Source of the DNA: JAGVPT01 sp964384415
GTDB lineage: Bacteria > Bacteroidota > Ignavibacteria > UBA10030 > UBA8401
NCBI GenBank assembly: GCA_964384415.1
Contig: CAYLMV010000003.1
Span: forward strand, 1 to 64,000
DNA: 64,000 nt
Direction: 5' to 3'
Position 1 is the stretch's first letter. Every line of letters starts with the position of its first letter. Below the pieces are notes generated by a model. It did not search any database. It worked only from the letters and a program-made list of their open reading frames with translations, and was not told the origin of the DNA. This document shows, in pieces, positions 16,778 to 25,749 of this stretch. A program made the translations under genes and the position numbers.

Positions 16778-19700
16778 TTATTTGTGCTGTTCGCTGGTCG
16801 CGCCGTCAAACTTCAACGATGCAAGCTGCTCATAATAGTGCCACCGAGACGTTACGTCCTCCTGGGCAAGCTTCATCAGCCGCTTGGCTTCCTCCGGAGC
16901 GCTCTTCGTGAGCATCTTGTAACGGATCTCCTTGTAGGCATACTCTTCGAACCGCAGTTTCGGGCTCTTCGAGTCGAGCTTGAACGGATTCTGACCCTGC
17001 TTCGCAAGCTCAGGATTGTACCGGAACAACGGCCAATGCGCAGAATCGACAGCGGCTTTCTGACTATCCAGCCCGAACTTCATATTGATGCCGTGGGCGA
17101 TGCAATGAGCGTAGGCGATGATCAATGAGGGCCCATCGTATGCTTCGGCTTCCAAAAATGCCTTTACTGTATGGAGGTCGTTTGCTCCCATGGCAATCTG
17201 CGCAACGTAGACGTTGCCGTAGGTCATCGCAATCAATCCAAGGTCTTTCTTCTTAAGAGGCTTGCCGCCTGCCGCAAATTTCGCTACGGCTCCACGCGGC
17301 GTCGACTTGGACATCTGTCCGCCCGTATTCGAATAGACTTCGGTGTCGAGAACTAGAATATTGACGTTCCGCCCCGAGGCGATAACGTGGTCCAATCCTC
17401 CGTACCCGATATCATAGGCCCATCCATCGCCACCCATAATCCACACGCTTTTCTTCACAAGAAAATCGGCTATGGAAAGGAGCTGTTGGGCATCCGTCGA
17501 CTTGTCCCCTTTCAGTTTTCCTTTCAGGATCGCGATCCGTTCCCGCTGTTCGTAGATCTTCGCCTCGTCCGATTGATCGGCATTCAGAATTGCATTCGTC
17601 AACTCCTCGCCGAGAGTCGGCGAAAGTTTCTTGAGAAGTTCAGAGGCAAATTCCTTCTGCTTGTCGATCGAGAGACGGTATCCGAGGCCGAACTCCGCGT
17701 TGTCCTCGAAAAGCGAATTCGACCATGCAGGTCCGCGTCCGTCAGCATTCTTCGTCCAGGGAGTCGTCGGCAGGTTGCCTCCGTAAATCGACGAGCAGCC
17801 AGTCGCGTTCGCAACGATCGTTCGGTCGCCGAACAACTGCGTCACGAGTTTCACATACGGCGTCTCGCCGCAGCCCGAACATGCGCCCGAGAACTCAAAC
17901 AGGGGCTGCAAGAACTGCGAGCCTTTGATGGTATCCACTTTTGCCGTGCGGCGGTCTGCTTCGGGAAGCGTCAGGAAGAAATCCCAGTTCGCCCGTTCCT
18001 GTTCCCGGACGGCCGGCTGAGGCACCATGTTGAGCGCCTTCAGTCTGGTCTCGGCTTTGTTCTTGACCGGGCATACTTCAAAGCAAAGCTCGCACCCCGT
18101 GCAATCTTCAGGCGCCACTTGAATTGAATAGCTCATTCCTTCGTACTCTTTGCCGCGGTAGGCTGTGCTCTTGAATGTTTTCGGGGCGCCGGCCAGGAGG
18201 CTCTTGTCATAGACTTTGATCCTGATGCTTGCATGCGGACAAACCATCGCACACTTTCCGCACTGGATGCAAATTGAATCATCCCAGGCAGGAATATCGA
18301 GCGCAATATTTCTTTTCTCCCACATCGCTGTGCCCGTGGGGAATGTCCCGTCTGCCGGCATTGCACTCACCGGGAGGTCGTTGCCGTTTCCCTCGATGAT
18401 CTTCGCGAGCACGTCCTTCACGAAATCCGGAGCGCTCTTCGAAACCACCGGCGGCAATTGCAGCACGCTGTCGGCCTTTGCCGGAACGGTGACTTTGAAA
18501 AGATTCGCGAGCGTCTGATCGACGGCGTCGAAGTTCATTTTCACAATATCTTCGCCCTTCTTGCCGTAGGTCTTTTTAATTGATTTCTTGATCGCCTCGA
18601 TCGCTTCATCCTTCGGCAGAACGCCGGAGATTGCGAAGAAGCAGGTTTGCATGATGGTGTTGACCCTTCCTCCCATGCCGGTCTTCGCGGCAACTTCGTA
18701 CCCGTCGATGACATAGAAGTTGAGTTTTTTCCTGATCATCTCATCCTGCATCGTCCGAGGAAGTTTGCTCCACACTTCATCCTTGGAGTATTGACTGTTC
18801 AGCAGGAATGTTCCGCCCTCCACCAGATCGCGCAAGACGTCGTACTTTTCAAGAAACATCCACTGGTGACATCCGACAAAGTTCGCTTTGTCGATGAGGT
18901 AGGAAGACCGAATCGGCCTTGGACCGAAGCGAAGGTGAGAGACCGTCGTCGTGCCGGACTTCTTCGAATCATAGACGAAGTAGCCCTGGGCATAGTTCGG
19001 CGTGTCTTCTCCGATAATCTTGATGGAATTCTTGTTCGCCCCGACGGTACCATCCGAACCGAGACCGTAGAACATCGCACGAACGACATCGCTCTTCTCC
19101 GTTGTGAACGATGCATCGTAGGAAAGGCTCGTATGGGAAACGTCGTCGTTGATCCCGACGGTGAAATGGTTTTTCGACTTTGCCGATTTTAGTTCGTCGT
19201 AGACAGCCTTGACCATTGCCGGAGTGAATTCTTTGGACGACAAGCCGTACCGTCCGCCGATGACCCGCGGGAAAACCGTGAACGGCGCCAACCCATCGGC
19301 CATGGCTTCGCCGATGGCCGTAACGATATCCTGGTAGAGGGGCTCGCCCACTCCGCCCGGCTCTTTGGTCCTGTCCAGCACCGCGATCGACTTCACGGTT
19401 TTCGGAAGGGCTGCCACGAAATGCTTCACTGAGAATGGACGGAAAAGATGAACTTTTACAACTCCGATTTTTTCACCTTTGGCGAGGAGTGCTTCCACCG
19501 TTTCGTGGACTGCCTCCGCTCCGGAACCCATGATCACGATGACCCTTTCAGCGTCCGGCGCTCCGAAATATTCAAAAAGATGATACTGGCGGCCTACGAT
19601 TCCTGCAAACTTATCCATCGCCCGCTGAACTGTTTCGGGGCACGCCGAATAATACGGGTTCACGGTCTCGCGCGATTGGAAGTACGTGTCCGGATTCTGC

Positions 19701-20377
19701 GCGGTGCCGCGTAGGACCGGAGCTTCAGGAGTCAACGCCCGCTTGCGGTGAGCAAACACCAGGTTGTCGTCGATCATTGCTCGGATGTCGGCGACCGTCA
19801 ATTGCTCGATCTTCATAACCTCTGCCGATGTCCTGAATCCGTCAAAGAAATGAAGAAACGGAACTCTGGATTCAAGCGTTGCCGCCTGTGAAATAAGGGC
19901 AAAGTCCATGACTTCCTGAACGGAATGAGACGCGAGCATTGCGAAGCCCGTGGAACGTACGGACATCACGTCACTATGATCTCCAAAAATCGACAACGTT
20001 TGAGTCGCGAGCGAGCGCGCTGAAACGTGAAAAACTGTCGAGGTCAACTCTCCCGCTATTTTGAACATGTTGGGGATCATGAGCAGCAAGCCTTGCGACG
20101 CCGTAAAGGTCGTCGTCATGGATCCTGTCTGCAATGCGCCATGGACAGCGCCCGACGCGCCTCCTTCGCTCTGCATCTCGGCAACCAGCGGTACGGTTCC
20201 CCAGATATTCTTCTTCCCTTCTGCGGACCACTGATCGCACCATTCGCCCATTCCCGAGGAAGGGGTAATCGGATAGATTGCGATGACTTCATTCGTCTTG
20301 TGTGCAACGTATGCTGCAGCTTCGTTGCCGTCTATTGTGACCATTTGTCTTTTGTCTGATGGAGCTTCACTAGCCAT
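16778..20377 (-). CDS. nifJ: Pyruvate:ferredoxin (flavodoxin) oxidoreductase
   Basis: 1199 residues. The ATG at 20377 (AAGGATTA upstream) begins just before the conserved QMVTIDGNEAAAYVAHKTNE. Domains in order: the pyruvate-binding domain (AIYPITPSSGMGEW, FTASQGLLLMIPNM), the gamma-like domain (MFYGLGSDGTVGANKN), a two-cluster ferredoxin domain (CIQCGKCAMVCPHASI; CTGCELCFEVCPVKN) and the thiamine-diphosphate domain (CSGCGETPYVKL, GDGWAYDIGYGGLDH, NTGGQMSKSTPRGA). The enzyme splits pyruvate and CoA into acetyl-CoA and CO2, reducing ferredoxin. It fits an anaerobic or facultative lifestyle and could supply low-potential electrons. Confidence 0.97.
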   Translation of the reverse strand: MASEAPSDKRQMVTIDGNEAAAYVAHKTNEVIAIYPITPSSGMGEWCDQWSAEGKKNIWGTVPLVAEMQSEGGASGAVHGALQTGSMTTTFTASQGLLLMIPNMFKIAGELTSTVFHVSARSLATQTLSIFGDHSDVMSVRSTGFAMLASHSVQEVMDFALISQAATLESRVPFLHFFDGFRTSAEVMKIEQLTVADIRAMIDDNLVFAHRKRALTPEAPVLRGTAQNPDTYFQSRETVNPYYSACPETVQRAMDKFAGIVGRQYHLFEYFGAPDAERVIVIMGSGAEAVHETVEALLAKGEKIGVVKVHLFRPFSVKHFVAALPKTVKSIAVLDRTKEPGGVGEPLYQDIVTAIGEAMADGLAPFTVFPRVIGGRYGLSSKEFTPAMVKAVYDELKSAKSKNHFTVGINDDVSHTSLSYDASFTTEKSDVVRAMFYGLGSDGTVGANKNSIKIIGEDTPNYAQGYFVYDSKKSGTTTVSHLRFGPRPIRSSYLIDKANFVGCHQWMFLEKYDVLRDLVEGGTFLLNSQYSKDEVWSKLPRTMQDEMIRKKLNFYVIDGYEVAAKTGMGGRVNTIMQTCFFAISGVLPKDEAIEAIKKSIKKTYGKKGEDIVKMNFDAVDQTLANLFKVTVPAKADSVLQLPPVVSKSAPDFVKDVLAKIIEGNGNDLPVSAMPADGTFPTGTAMWEKRNIALDIPAWDDSICIQCGKCAMVCPHASIRIKVYDKSLLAGAPKTFKSTAYRGKEYEGMSYSIQVAPEDCTGCELCFEVCPVKNKAETRLKALNMVPQPAVREQERANWDFFLTLPEADRRTAKVDTIKGSQFLQPLFEFSGACSGCGETPYVKLVTQLFGDRTIVANATGCSSIYGGNLPTTPWTKNADGRGPAWSNSLFEDNAEFGLGYRLSIDKQKEFASELLKKLSPTLGEELTNAILNADQSDEAKIYEQRERIAILKGKLKGDKSTDAQQLLSIADFLVKKSVWIMGGDGWAYDIGYGGLDHVIASGRNVNILVLDTEVYSNTGGQMSKSTPRGAVAKFAAGGKPLKKKDLGLIAMTYGNVYVAQIAMGANDLHTVKAFLEAEAYDGPSLIIAYAHCIAHGINMKFGLDSQKAAVDSAHWPLFRYNPELAKQGQNPFKLDSKSPKLRFEEYAYKEIRYKMLTKSAPEEAKRLMKLAQEDVTSRWHYYEQLASLKFDGATSEQHK

Positions 20378-20621
20378 TTTGTATAATCCTTTGAGGCAAT
20401 AATGTGGGTGTGAAATTAAGATCAACTGCTGCAAAAAATACAAATATCGTGCTACTTTTCGGTTCATAAAAAGGGGAGAAAAAAGTGTGTGGAGAATCTT
20501 ATTTACCAATTGTGGAAATGGGCAAAGGTCGATTCTCAAAAGTGGGAACGTAGTGGAAAAAAATCAGGCGAGCGTCAGCGAAAGAGGTTTTTGAAAATCA
20601 ATCGAGGGAGATAAAGATAAT

Positions 20622-21002
20622 TTATTCGGAGTCGAGAATTTCCCGGATGCGCTCCAGGATCACTTGCGGAACATACGGTTTTTGAAAAACATCGGATGCA
20701 CCTCGCTTCATCAAATCCTCCTTTACGGTGACATCGACAAAGCCGCTTGCCAGAATCACTTTTACCGCCGGCTTCATGTCACGGAGTTTTTGAAAAACTT
20801 CCCATCCCCCCAGTTTCGGAAGTCCCATGTCCGTCAAGACGAGAGCGATGGATTTTCCCTCCGCTCGAAAAATCTCGACCGCCTGTTCGCCATCTTTTGC
20901 AGTAATAACGTTGTAGCCCTCTTCTTCAAACAAGGATTTCAACAAATCCAGAAGCATCGATTCATCTTCTACAACAAGCAGTGTCTCCCTTCTGCCATTC
21001 AT
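20622..21002 (-). CDS. Single-domain response regulator (CheY-like receiver)
   Basis: 126 residues, receiver domain only. The active site is complete: acidic patch VVEDES, phospho-acceptor Asp in VLTDMGLP, Ser in ILASGF and Lys in FQKPYVP. There is no output domain. It follows closely a membrane protein with a degenerate histidine-kinase dimerisation helix, so the two may form an unusual signalling pair. Confidence 0.9.
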   Translation of the reverse strand: MNGRRETLLVVEDESMLLDLLKSLFEEEGYNVITAKDGEQAVEIFRAEGKSIALVLTDMGLPKLGGWEVFQKLRDMKPAVKVILASGFVDVTVKEDLMKRGASDVFQKPYVPQVILERIREILDSE

Positions 21003-21150
21003 GATGCCTTCTTCCGCCGGTTGAAAACGAAGCTTTGCTTGCGCGCATGTGGTCGATAATACGTCTGCTGTGTTCCTGCTACAAAATGATTGCCCAATGG
21101 CTGCTCATTCAAATTTTTCCCGGAACGATGCCGAGCGCAATGCTTCGGGT

Positions 21151-21681
21151 TTACGTGCCGACCTGCTTGTGCAAGTGTTCAAGGAGGAGCGTTGATTGAT
21201 AGACCTCGACATCTTTGATTGCATTGTGGATTCGTTGGAGCGATGCCTCAATCTGGTCGAAATGCCGGGCGTTTCGCGGGTCGGAGGGATAATGTTTGCG
21301 CATCTCTTCCGCCGTCGAGCCGATGATCGCAAGGGGGTTGTTGATCGCATCCTGAAGGAGTCGAATGACGTTTTGCAGCACGGCGGAGGCGACTGCCGAT
21401 TTTTCGACTTCCGATAAAATCTGCTGACGGCCCGATTCGTTGGTTTCGTACTTTTGTTTCATCGCTTGCGTTCGGGAGACAACATACACGACCAGCCACA
21501 TCCAGAACAACGAATCATATTGAAGGACGAAATCGAAAAGCGTCAGATGCGATACTTCAGACCGCTTAAAAAAATTCAGTGTCGTAAAGAGATAATAACC
21601 GTAGATACCCAAAACGGAAAAGACTAGGGGGTATTTGCTGATCCACTGCGACAACCTCTTCCATATGGATTCCATCTTCAT
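21151..21681 (-). CDS. Membrane protein with degenerate histidine-kinase dimerisation domain, no ATPase domain
   Basis: 176 residues. Two transmembrane segments are visible, about residues 15-36 (YPLVFSVLGIYGYYLFTTLN) and 56-68 (LFWMWLVVYVVS). A long helical region follows containing LLQDAINNPLAIIGSTAEEM, which matches the DHp helix motif HEINNPLAII of histidine kinases except that the phospho-accepting His is replaced by Asp. The protein ends about 60 residues later with no catalytic ATP-binding domain. It may be a dimerisation or scaffold protein for the adjacent receiver, or a truncated kinase. AGGAGAATCC precedes the start. Confidence 0.7.
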   Translation of the reverse strand: MKMESIWKRLSQWISKYPLVFSVLGIYGYYLFTTLNFFKRSEVSHLTLFDFVLQYDSLFWMWLVVYVVSRTQAMKQKYETNESGRQQILSEVEKSAVASAVLQNVIRLLQDAINNPLAIIGSTAEEMRKHYPSDPRNARHFDQIEASLQRIHNAIKDVEVYQSTLLLEHLHKQVGT

Positions 21682-21788
21682 GGATTCTCCTGAACGGTGA
21701 GAGTATTTCCCGGGGCTCTGTCGGATTGGCCCGCAGGATTGGTCAATAAAGCAATTTCAATGAAATGGTACAGCTTTTTCGGAAGAGA

Positions 21789-21813
21789 CACAAGATAATG
21801 GACCTATCTTGTG
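21789..21813. other. Nine-pair stem-loop in intergenic region
   Basis: CACAAGATA (21789-21797) pairs perfectly with TATCTTGTG (21805-21813) around a seven-base loop. It lies between the DHp-like gene and the cysteine-rich gene. There is no clear T-run on either strand, so it could be an operator or an RNA structure. Confidence 0.45.
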
Positions 21814-21873
21814 ATGAGGGGGGACCATAAGGCGGGCCGCAGCGGAGACGAGGTTTGTCTCGCCAGAATTCGC

Positions 21874-21918
21874 GATTGCTGCCCTCCCCCGCCATCAGGC
21901 GCGAGCGGGGGAGCAATC
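21874..21918 (-). terminator. GC-rich stem-loop downstream of the cysteine-rich gene
   Basis: CTCCCCCGC (21884-21892) pairs with GCGGGGGAG (21905-21913), extended by GATTG (21874-21878) with CAATC (21914-21918). It lies 17 bases after the stop of the minus-strand gene at 21935. No T-run follows, so it is a factor-independent terminator only in a loose sense, or an RNA-stabilising hairpin. Confidence 0.5.
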
Positions 21919-21934
21919 ATCAGGATGATATGTG

Positions 21935-22267
21935 TTAATGCGTCAACTGTTCCTGGTGCACTTCGTTAATGGCTCCGATGATAAGCGGGAAGTACCGATC
22001 AAGAGGGCAATCGAGCATATTCCGGACGTAGCATTGTCCCGCCGGGGTCTGTTCTTCGCAATGGGCGCACACTTCGCCGCGAAGAGCCGTTACATAGTCC
22101 AGCACGTTGTCGCTGCGCGTGGTCTGCACCACATGAACCACTCTTGAAAAATATTTTTTTAAACCGCAGTCGAACTGCGGGGAAAGGCGACAGTTACCGT
22201 GGCGGTCCCCATCGATGCATTTGACGCACACTTTTTGTTGAACAGCGTTCCAATACTTGGCAAGCAT
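21935..22267 (-). CDS. Cysteine-rich protein with two CxxC..C..C modules
   Basis: 110 residues from the ATG at 22267 (GGAGG box). Two similar halves: VCVKCIDGDRHGNCRLSPQFDC and VCAHCEEQTPAGQCYVRNMLDC, each with the spacing C-x2-C-x8-C-x7-C. The halves are followed by GLKKYFSRVV and PLDRYFPLII, which also align. Four cysteines per half suggest two zinc or iron-sulfur sites with internal duplication. There is no signal peptide. I do not recognise the family. It is preceded by a tiny membrane-protein gene 17 bases upstream. Confidence 0.75.
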   Translation of the reverse strand: MLAKYWNAVQQKVCVKCIDGDRHGNCRLSPQFDCGLKKYFSRVVHVVQTTRSDNVLDYVTALRGEVCAHCEEQTPAGQCYVRNMLDCPLDRYFPLIIGAINEVHQEQLTH

Positions 22268-22284
22268 GACCGTCCTCCTCGCTA

Positions 22285-22476
22285 TTATGAAAGCCAATCG
22301 TCAAACTCCGTTTCGGGTATGTCGATTGGGAATGAATTGAAATTTTTGTTCCAATGGTCTTTTGCACCGAACGCCAGCACATGCGGCCTCGAGCTGCTAA
22401 CAACAACCCGTGTCACCGCGAAGGCAACTGTCATGGCGATGACCGTCGTTAGCGCTATCCATATCCCTTTTTTCAT
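22285..22476 (-). CDS. Small exported or membrane-anchored protein
   Basis: 63 residues from the ATG at 22476. The N-terminus MKKGIWIALTTVIAMTVAFA is a signal-anchor or uncleaved signal peptide; the rest (KDHWNKNFNSFPIDIPETEF) is short, polar and acidic at the end. It ends 17 bases before the cysteine-rich gene. No family recognised. Confidence 0.55.
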   Translation of the reverse strand: MKKGIWIALTTVIAMTVAFAVTRVVVSSSRPHVLAFGAKDHWNKNFNSFPIDIPETEFDDWLS

Positions 22477-22624
22477 TGATGAAACCTGCCCATAGTCTAT
22501 TTCAATATTCCGTGGCTTCAGTAGAATGCTTGTATCGTAGAGGAACGTTCCAGTGTTGCGTACCCTGCGCACTGCGGAACGACAGCGCGCGCTAAATAAC
22601 GTTCGATGCGGCGCTCACAGCTTG

Positions 22625-22888
22625 TCAGAGCCACACGTCCGTCGCCGAATCTTCCATCATCGGCGATGTCTTGGGATGCTTCGCCTCGTCCAGCACCGCG
22701 GCAACGCCCTCCATGCGCGTATGCGCCTCCATCACCTTTCCGCGCACCTTGTCAAAATCCAGCGGGAAATGCGGATGGTCGCGGTACCAGTCGAGAACCT
22801 TCTCCATCTCCACCGTCAACACAAAGACCTGGTTGCATTCTTTTGCAACCCAGTCAAATTTTTCTTTTGAGATCTGAACACAATTCAT
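22625..22888 (-). CDS. Small hypothetical protein downstream of the CoA-transferase gene
   Basis: 87 residues, predicted mostly helical, with two cysteines near the start and a conserved-looking WYRDHPHFPLDFDKVRGKV segment. AAGGA lies eight bases before the ATG, and the gene begins 32 bases after the CoA-transferase stop codon, which supports it being real. Function unknown. Confidence 0.6.
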   Translation of the reverse strand: MNCVQISKEKFDWVAKECNQVFVLTVEMEKVLDWYRDHPHFPLDFDKVRGKVMEAHTRMEGVAAVLDEAKHPKTSPMMEDSATDVWL

Positions 22889-22920
22889 TGTCGAATTCCT
22901 TCATGGTCGTACAGTAAAAC

Positions 22921-24234
22921 CTACGAATGCGATTGATGCGTTTTGAATGTTACACGAGCGGCGTCGATGAGCTCATCGTGAAAATGAGGATGGGCGACCG
23001 CGATAAGGGCATCGGCCCGCTGCCTCATGTTCTTCCCATGCAGCGACGCGACGCCGAATTCGGTGACAACATAATGGACGTCCGCGCGGGTCGTCACCAC
23101 CCCCGCCCCCAATGCGAGCTGAGGGACAATGCGCGACACCGTTCCGTTCTTTGCGGTAGACGGGAGAGCAATGATCGGTTTGCCCTGCTTCGAAGCAGCG
23201 GCCCCCCGAATGAAGTCGACCTGGCCGCCGAACCCGCTGTAAATTGTTTTTCCGATCGAATCCGCGCACACCTGACCCGTGATGTCAACTTCGATGGCCG
23301 AATTGATTGCGACCATTTTATCGTTGTGCGATATGATAAACGGATTATTTGTGTAGCTGCAGGGATGGAGTTCAAAGTACGGATTATTGTGGACGTACTC
23401 GTAGAGCTCTTTTGTCCCGAGAACAAACGTCGCAATTACTTTCCCCGGATGCAGCGATTTTTTCTGGTTCGTGATAATCCCTTTGTCAATGGCCTTCACG
23501 ACGCCGTCGGACACCATTTCCGTATGAACGCCCAGGTTCTCTTTTCCGTCCAGATTCGAAAGAACCGCGTCGGGTATTCCGCCGATGCCGAGTTGGAGCG
23601 TCGACCCGTCTTCAATAAGTCCCGCGATGTGCGTGCCAATCTTCATTTCAACTTCAGACGATCCGCTCCCGTGCTTCAAGGTCAGGAGCTCTTCCGAGCA
23701 CTCGACGATCTTGTCGACGTGGGAGACATGGATGAACACATCGCCGAGGGTCCGGGGCATTTTTTCGTTCACCTGTGCAACCACCAGTTTCGCGCTCTCG
23801 GCAGCAGCCTTCGATGCCGCACATTCCACCCCAAGACTCATAAACCCGTGATCATCGGGAGGAGAGAGATGGATGAAAGCGACATCCAGAGGAATTACGC
23901 CGTCGGTGAAGAGGGCGGGTATTTCCGAAAGGTGCACGGGAACCGCGTCGGCATTTCCTTCGGTGATTGCCTGCCGGTCCGCCGGACCCACAAAAAGCGA
24001 ATTGTGCCGGAAGTGCGCCTCCATCCCCGGTTTCGAAAGAGGATCGTCTCCAAGCAAAAGGACATGGTTCACTTCAACGTGAAGCAGCTCATCACGGCGC
24101 GCAGCCATCCCATGCATCATCAGCAATGGCGTGGCAGCATTGCCGCTGACAAAGATGCGATCTTCCGATTTGATCGTCGCGACCGCTTCTTCGACCGATG
24201 CAACCTTGGATTTATATTGTTCCAGCCAGTTCAT
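22921..24234 (-). CDS. Acetyl-CoA hydrolase / 4-hydroxybutyrate CoA-transferase family protein
   Basis: 437 residues. The family pattern is seen in SGNAATPLLMMHGMAARRDEL, DVAFIHLSPPDDHGFMSLG, LQLGIGGIPDAVLSNL and HTEMVSDGVVKAIDKG. The catalytic Glu lies in NSAIEVDITGQVCADSIG, and GFGGQVDFIRGAAAS and VTEFGVASLHGKN complete the C-terminal half. Members move CoA between acetyl-CoA and short-chain acids such as succinate or 4-hydroxybutyrate. With pyruvate:ferredoxin oxidoreductase nearby it could form acetate from acetyl-CoA. Substrate cannot be fixed from sequence. Confidence 0.9.
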   Translation of the reverse strand: MNWLEQYKSKVASVEEAVATIKSEDRIFVSGNAATPLLMMHGMAARRDELLHVEVNHVLLLGDDPLSKPGMEAHFRHNSLFVGPADRQAITEGNADAVPVHLSEIPALFTDGVIPLDVAFIHLSPPDDHGFMSLGVECAASKAAAESAKLVVAQVNEKMPRTLGDVFIHVSHVDKIVECSEELLTLKHGSGSSEVEMKIGTHIAGLIEDGSTLQLGIGGIPDAVLSNLDGKENLGVHTEMVSDGVVKAIDKGIITNQKKSLHPGKVIATFVLGTKELYEYVHNNPYFELHPCSYTNNPFIISHNDKMVAINSAIEVDITGQVCADSIGKTIYSGFGGQVDFIRGAAASKQGKPIIALPSTAKNGTVSRIVPQLALGAGVVTTRADVHYVVTEFGVASLHGKNMRQRADALIAVAHPHFHDELIDAARVTFKTHQSHS

Positions 24235-24243
24235 AGTTCCCGT

Positions 24244-25386
24244 TCAGTTTCGAGACGGTTCGTGTGCGCTCGAGAGGAGGCGCAGCAAGTTGGTTCCCTG
24301 TAGATCGAATATTCTGGCAACGGACGCGTTCGTGCAATTCCCTTTAAACGTACAAACTCCATTCGCAAAACCGGGATTTGCGAGGATAGCCTTCTCCATT
24401 CCGACATCGGCGACCTGCAGAAGATAGGGAACGACGGCGTTCGTCAGAGCAGACGTCGCGGTGCGGCCGACAGCGGCCGTCATATTTGGCACACAATAGT
24501 GAACAACACCATGGCGAACGAATACCGGGTCGCTGAGCGTCGTCGGACGGCTTGTTTCTACGCAACCGCCCTGGTCAATCGAAAGATCGACGATCACAGA
24601 GCCGGGTTTCATCCCCTTCACCATCTCTTCGGAAACCAGGTGAGGAGTTTTTTCCCCTTTCAACAGGACAGCTCCGATCAGCGCATCGGCATATCCCACG
24701 GCACGTGCGATATTGTACTCGGAGGCAATCGCAGTTGTGACCTTCCATTGAAGAAGTTCTTCTGCCTGGCGCAGGCGCGAAACGTCTCTGTCTAATAACG
24801 TGACGGAAGCGCCCATCCCTGTCGCTGTTCGGGCAGCGGTCTTGCCGACGGTGCCGGCGCCCAGAATGACAACCGACGCGGGGGGAATTCCGGGAATGCT
24901 TCCCAACAAGATGCCCCTTCCCCCCTCTTTGCCCTGCAGAAACTGAGCCGCCACCTGAACGGACATTTGCCCGCCGATTTCGCTCATCACCTGAAGCACC
25001 GAACACTCGCCCTGAGCGTTTTCGATAAGCTCATAGGCGACAGCGGTGACTTCACGCTGCAACAGCGTCTCGATATGTTTCCGCTTGGAAATCGCTAAAT
25101 GCAGGAAGGAGAAAATTGCCTGCCCCTTGGACATCTGGTGAAGCTCTTTCTCCGAGAGCGGAGAAATCTTCAGCACAATTTCCGATCTGTTGATGATCTC
25201 TTCTGCGCTGTAGGCGGTGACGCCGCCGGCGGCGATGTAGTCCTCATCACGAAAGAGCGCTGAGACGCCGGCTTGTCGTTCCACATGGACTGTATGCCCC
25301 GATGCCACAAGGGCTTGGACTCCGGCCGGCGAGAGCGCAACTCTCCGCTCCAAAAGTCCGGTTTCTTTAAGTATTCCGATATTCAT
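24244..25386 (-). CDS. ald: Alanine dehydrogenase family protein
   Basis: 380 residues. The N-terminal catalytic domain shows GILKETGLLERRVALSPAGV, the substrate-binding VLKISPL and the catalytic His in FSFLHLAI. The NAD-binding domain has VVILGAGTVGKTAARTATGMGA and the signatures SVIVDLSIDQGGCVETSRPTT and VHYCVPNMTAAVGRTATSAL. It interconverts pyruvate plus ammonia and L-alanine with NAD(H). The related transhydrogenase alpha subunit is less likely given the DQGGC motif. The CoA-transferase gene follows after 9 bases. Confidence 0.88.
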   Translation of the reverse strand: MNIGILKETGLLERRVALSPAGVQALVASGHTVHVERQAGVSALFRDEDYIAAGGVTAYSAEEIINRSEIVLKISPLSEKELHQMSKGQAIFSFLHLAISKRKHIETLLQREVTAVAYELIENAQGECSVLQVMSEIGGQMSVQVAAQFLQGKEGGRGILLGSIPGIPPASVVILGAGTVGKTAARTATGMGASVTLLDRDVSRLRQAEELLQWKVTTAIASEYNIARAVGYADALIGAVLLKGEKTPHLVSEEMVKGMKPGSVIVDLSIDQGGCVETSRPTTLSDPVFVRHGVVHYCVPNMTAAVGRTATSALTNAVVPYLLQVADVGMEKAILANPGFANGVCTFKGNCTNASVARIFDLQGTNLLRLLSSAHEPSRN

Positions 25387-25456
25387 AGTGACCGCGTTTC
25401 ACACGTTCCGGTTGAACAATTGTTTGTTCACACCGAACGTTCTGAATGACCAAAGA

Positions 25457-25696
25457 TTAATTTCCTCGGTCTTTGATCGCGTCCATCGGGCAAACGGAGA
25501 TCGCACGCTGCACATCTTCAAGCTCTTCGTTCCCCTCCGGTTGACGATAGATGTAATAAAAACAGGCCGAGTCGTCGAACGTGAAACTGTGAATTGCATA
25601 CGACATGCAGAGACCGCATCCGTTGCAGCAGTCCATCACATAGAATCTTCCTGGCACATTTTCGACCAGCGGTTTTGGCAACGATTCCGTCATCAT
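25457..25696 (-). CDS. Single-cluster [4Fe-4S] ferredoxin
   Basis: 79 residues from the ATG at 25696, which has GGAG at good spacing; an earlier ATG at 25708 adds four residues. The cluster ligands are in CCNGCGLCMSYAIHSF plus the distant Cys in AISVCPMDAI. The layout, with one full motif and a lone late Cys before PMDAI, is that of monocluster bacterial ferredoxins. It lies between ccmF and the alanine dehydrogenase gene on one strand and could be an electron partner for pyruvate:ferredoxin oxidoreductase. Confidence 0.88.
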   Translation of the reverse strand: MMTESLPKPLVENVPGRFYVMDCCNGCGLCMSYAIHSFTFDDSACFYYIYRQPEGNEELEDVQRAISVCPMDAIKDRGN

Positions 25697-25749
25697 GGGT
25701 AGCTCCATCCAATTGTGAGATTAGTAACCGTGAATTTCTTTCTCTTCCG

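Noticed and set aside
22927..24303. 458-codon plus-strand frame opposite the CoA-transferase gene
   Set aside because: Antisense to a gene with full family motifs; the product has no recognisable domain and is Arg/His-rich.
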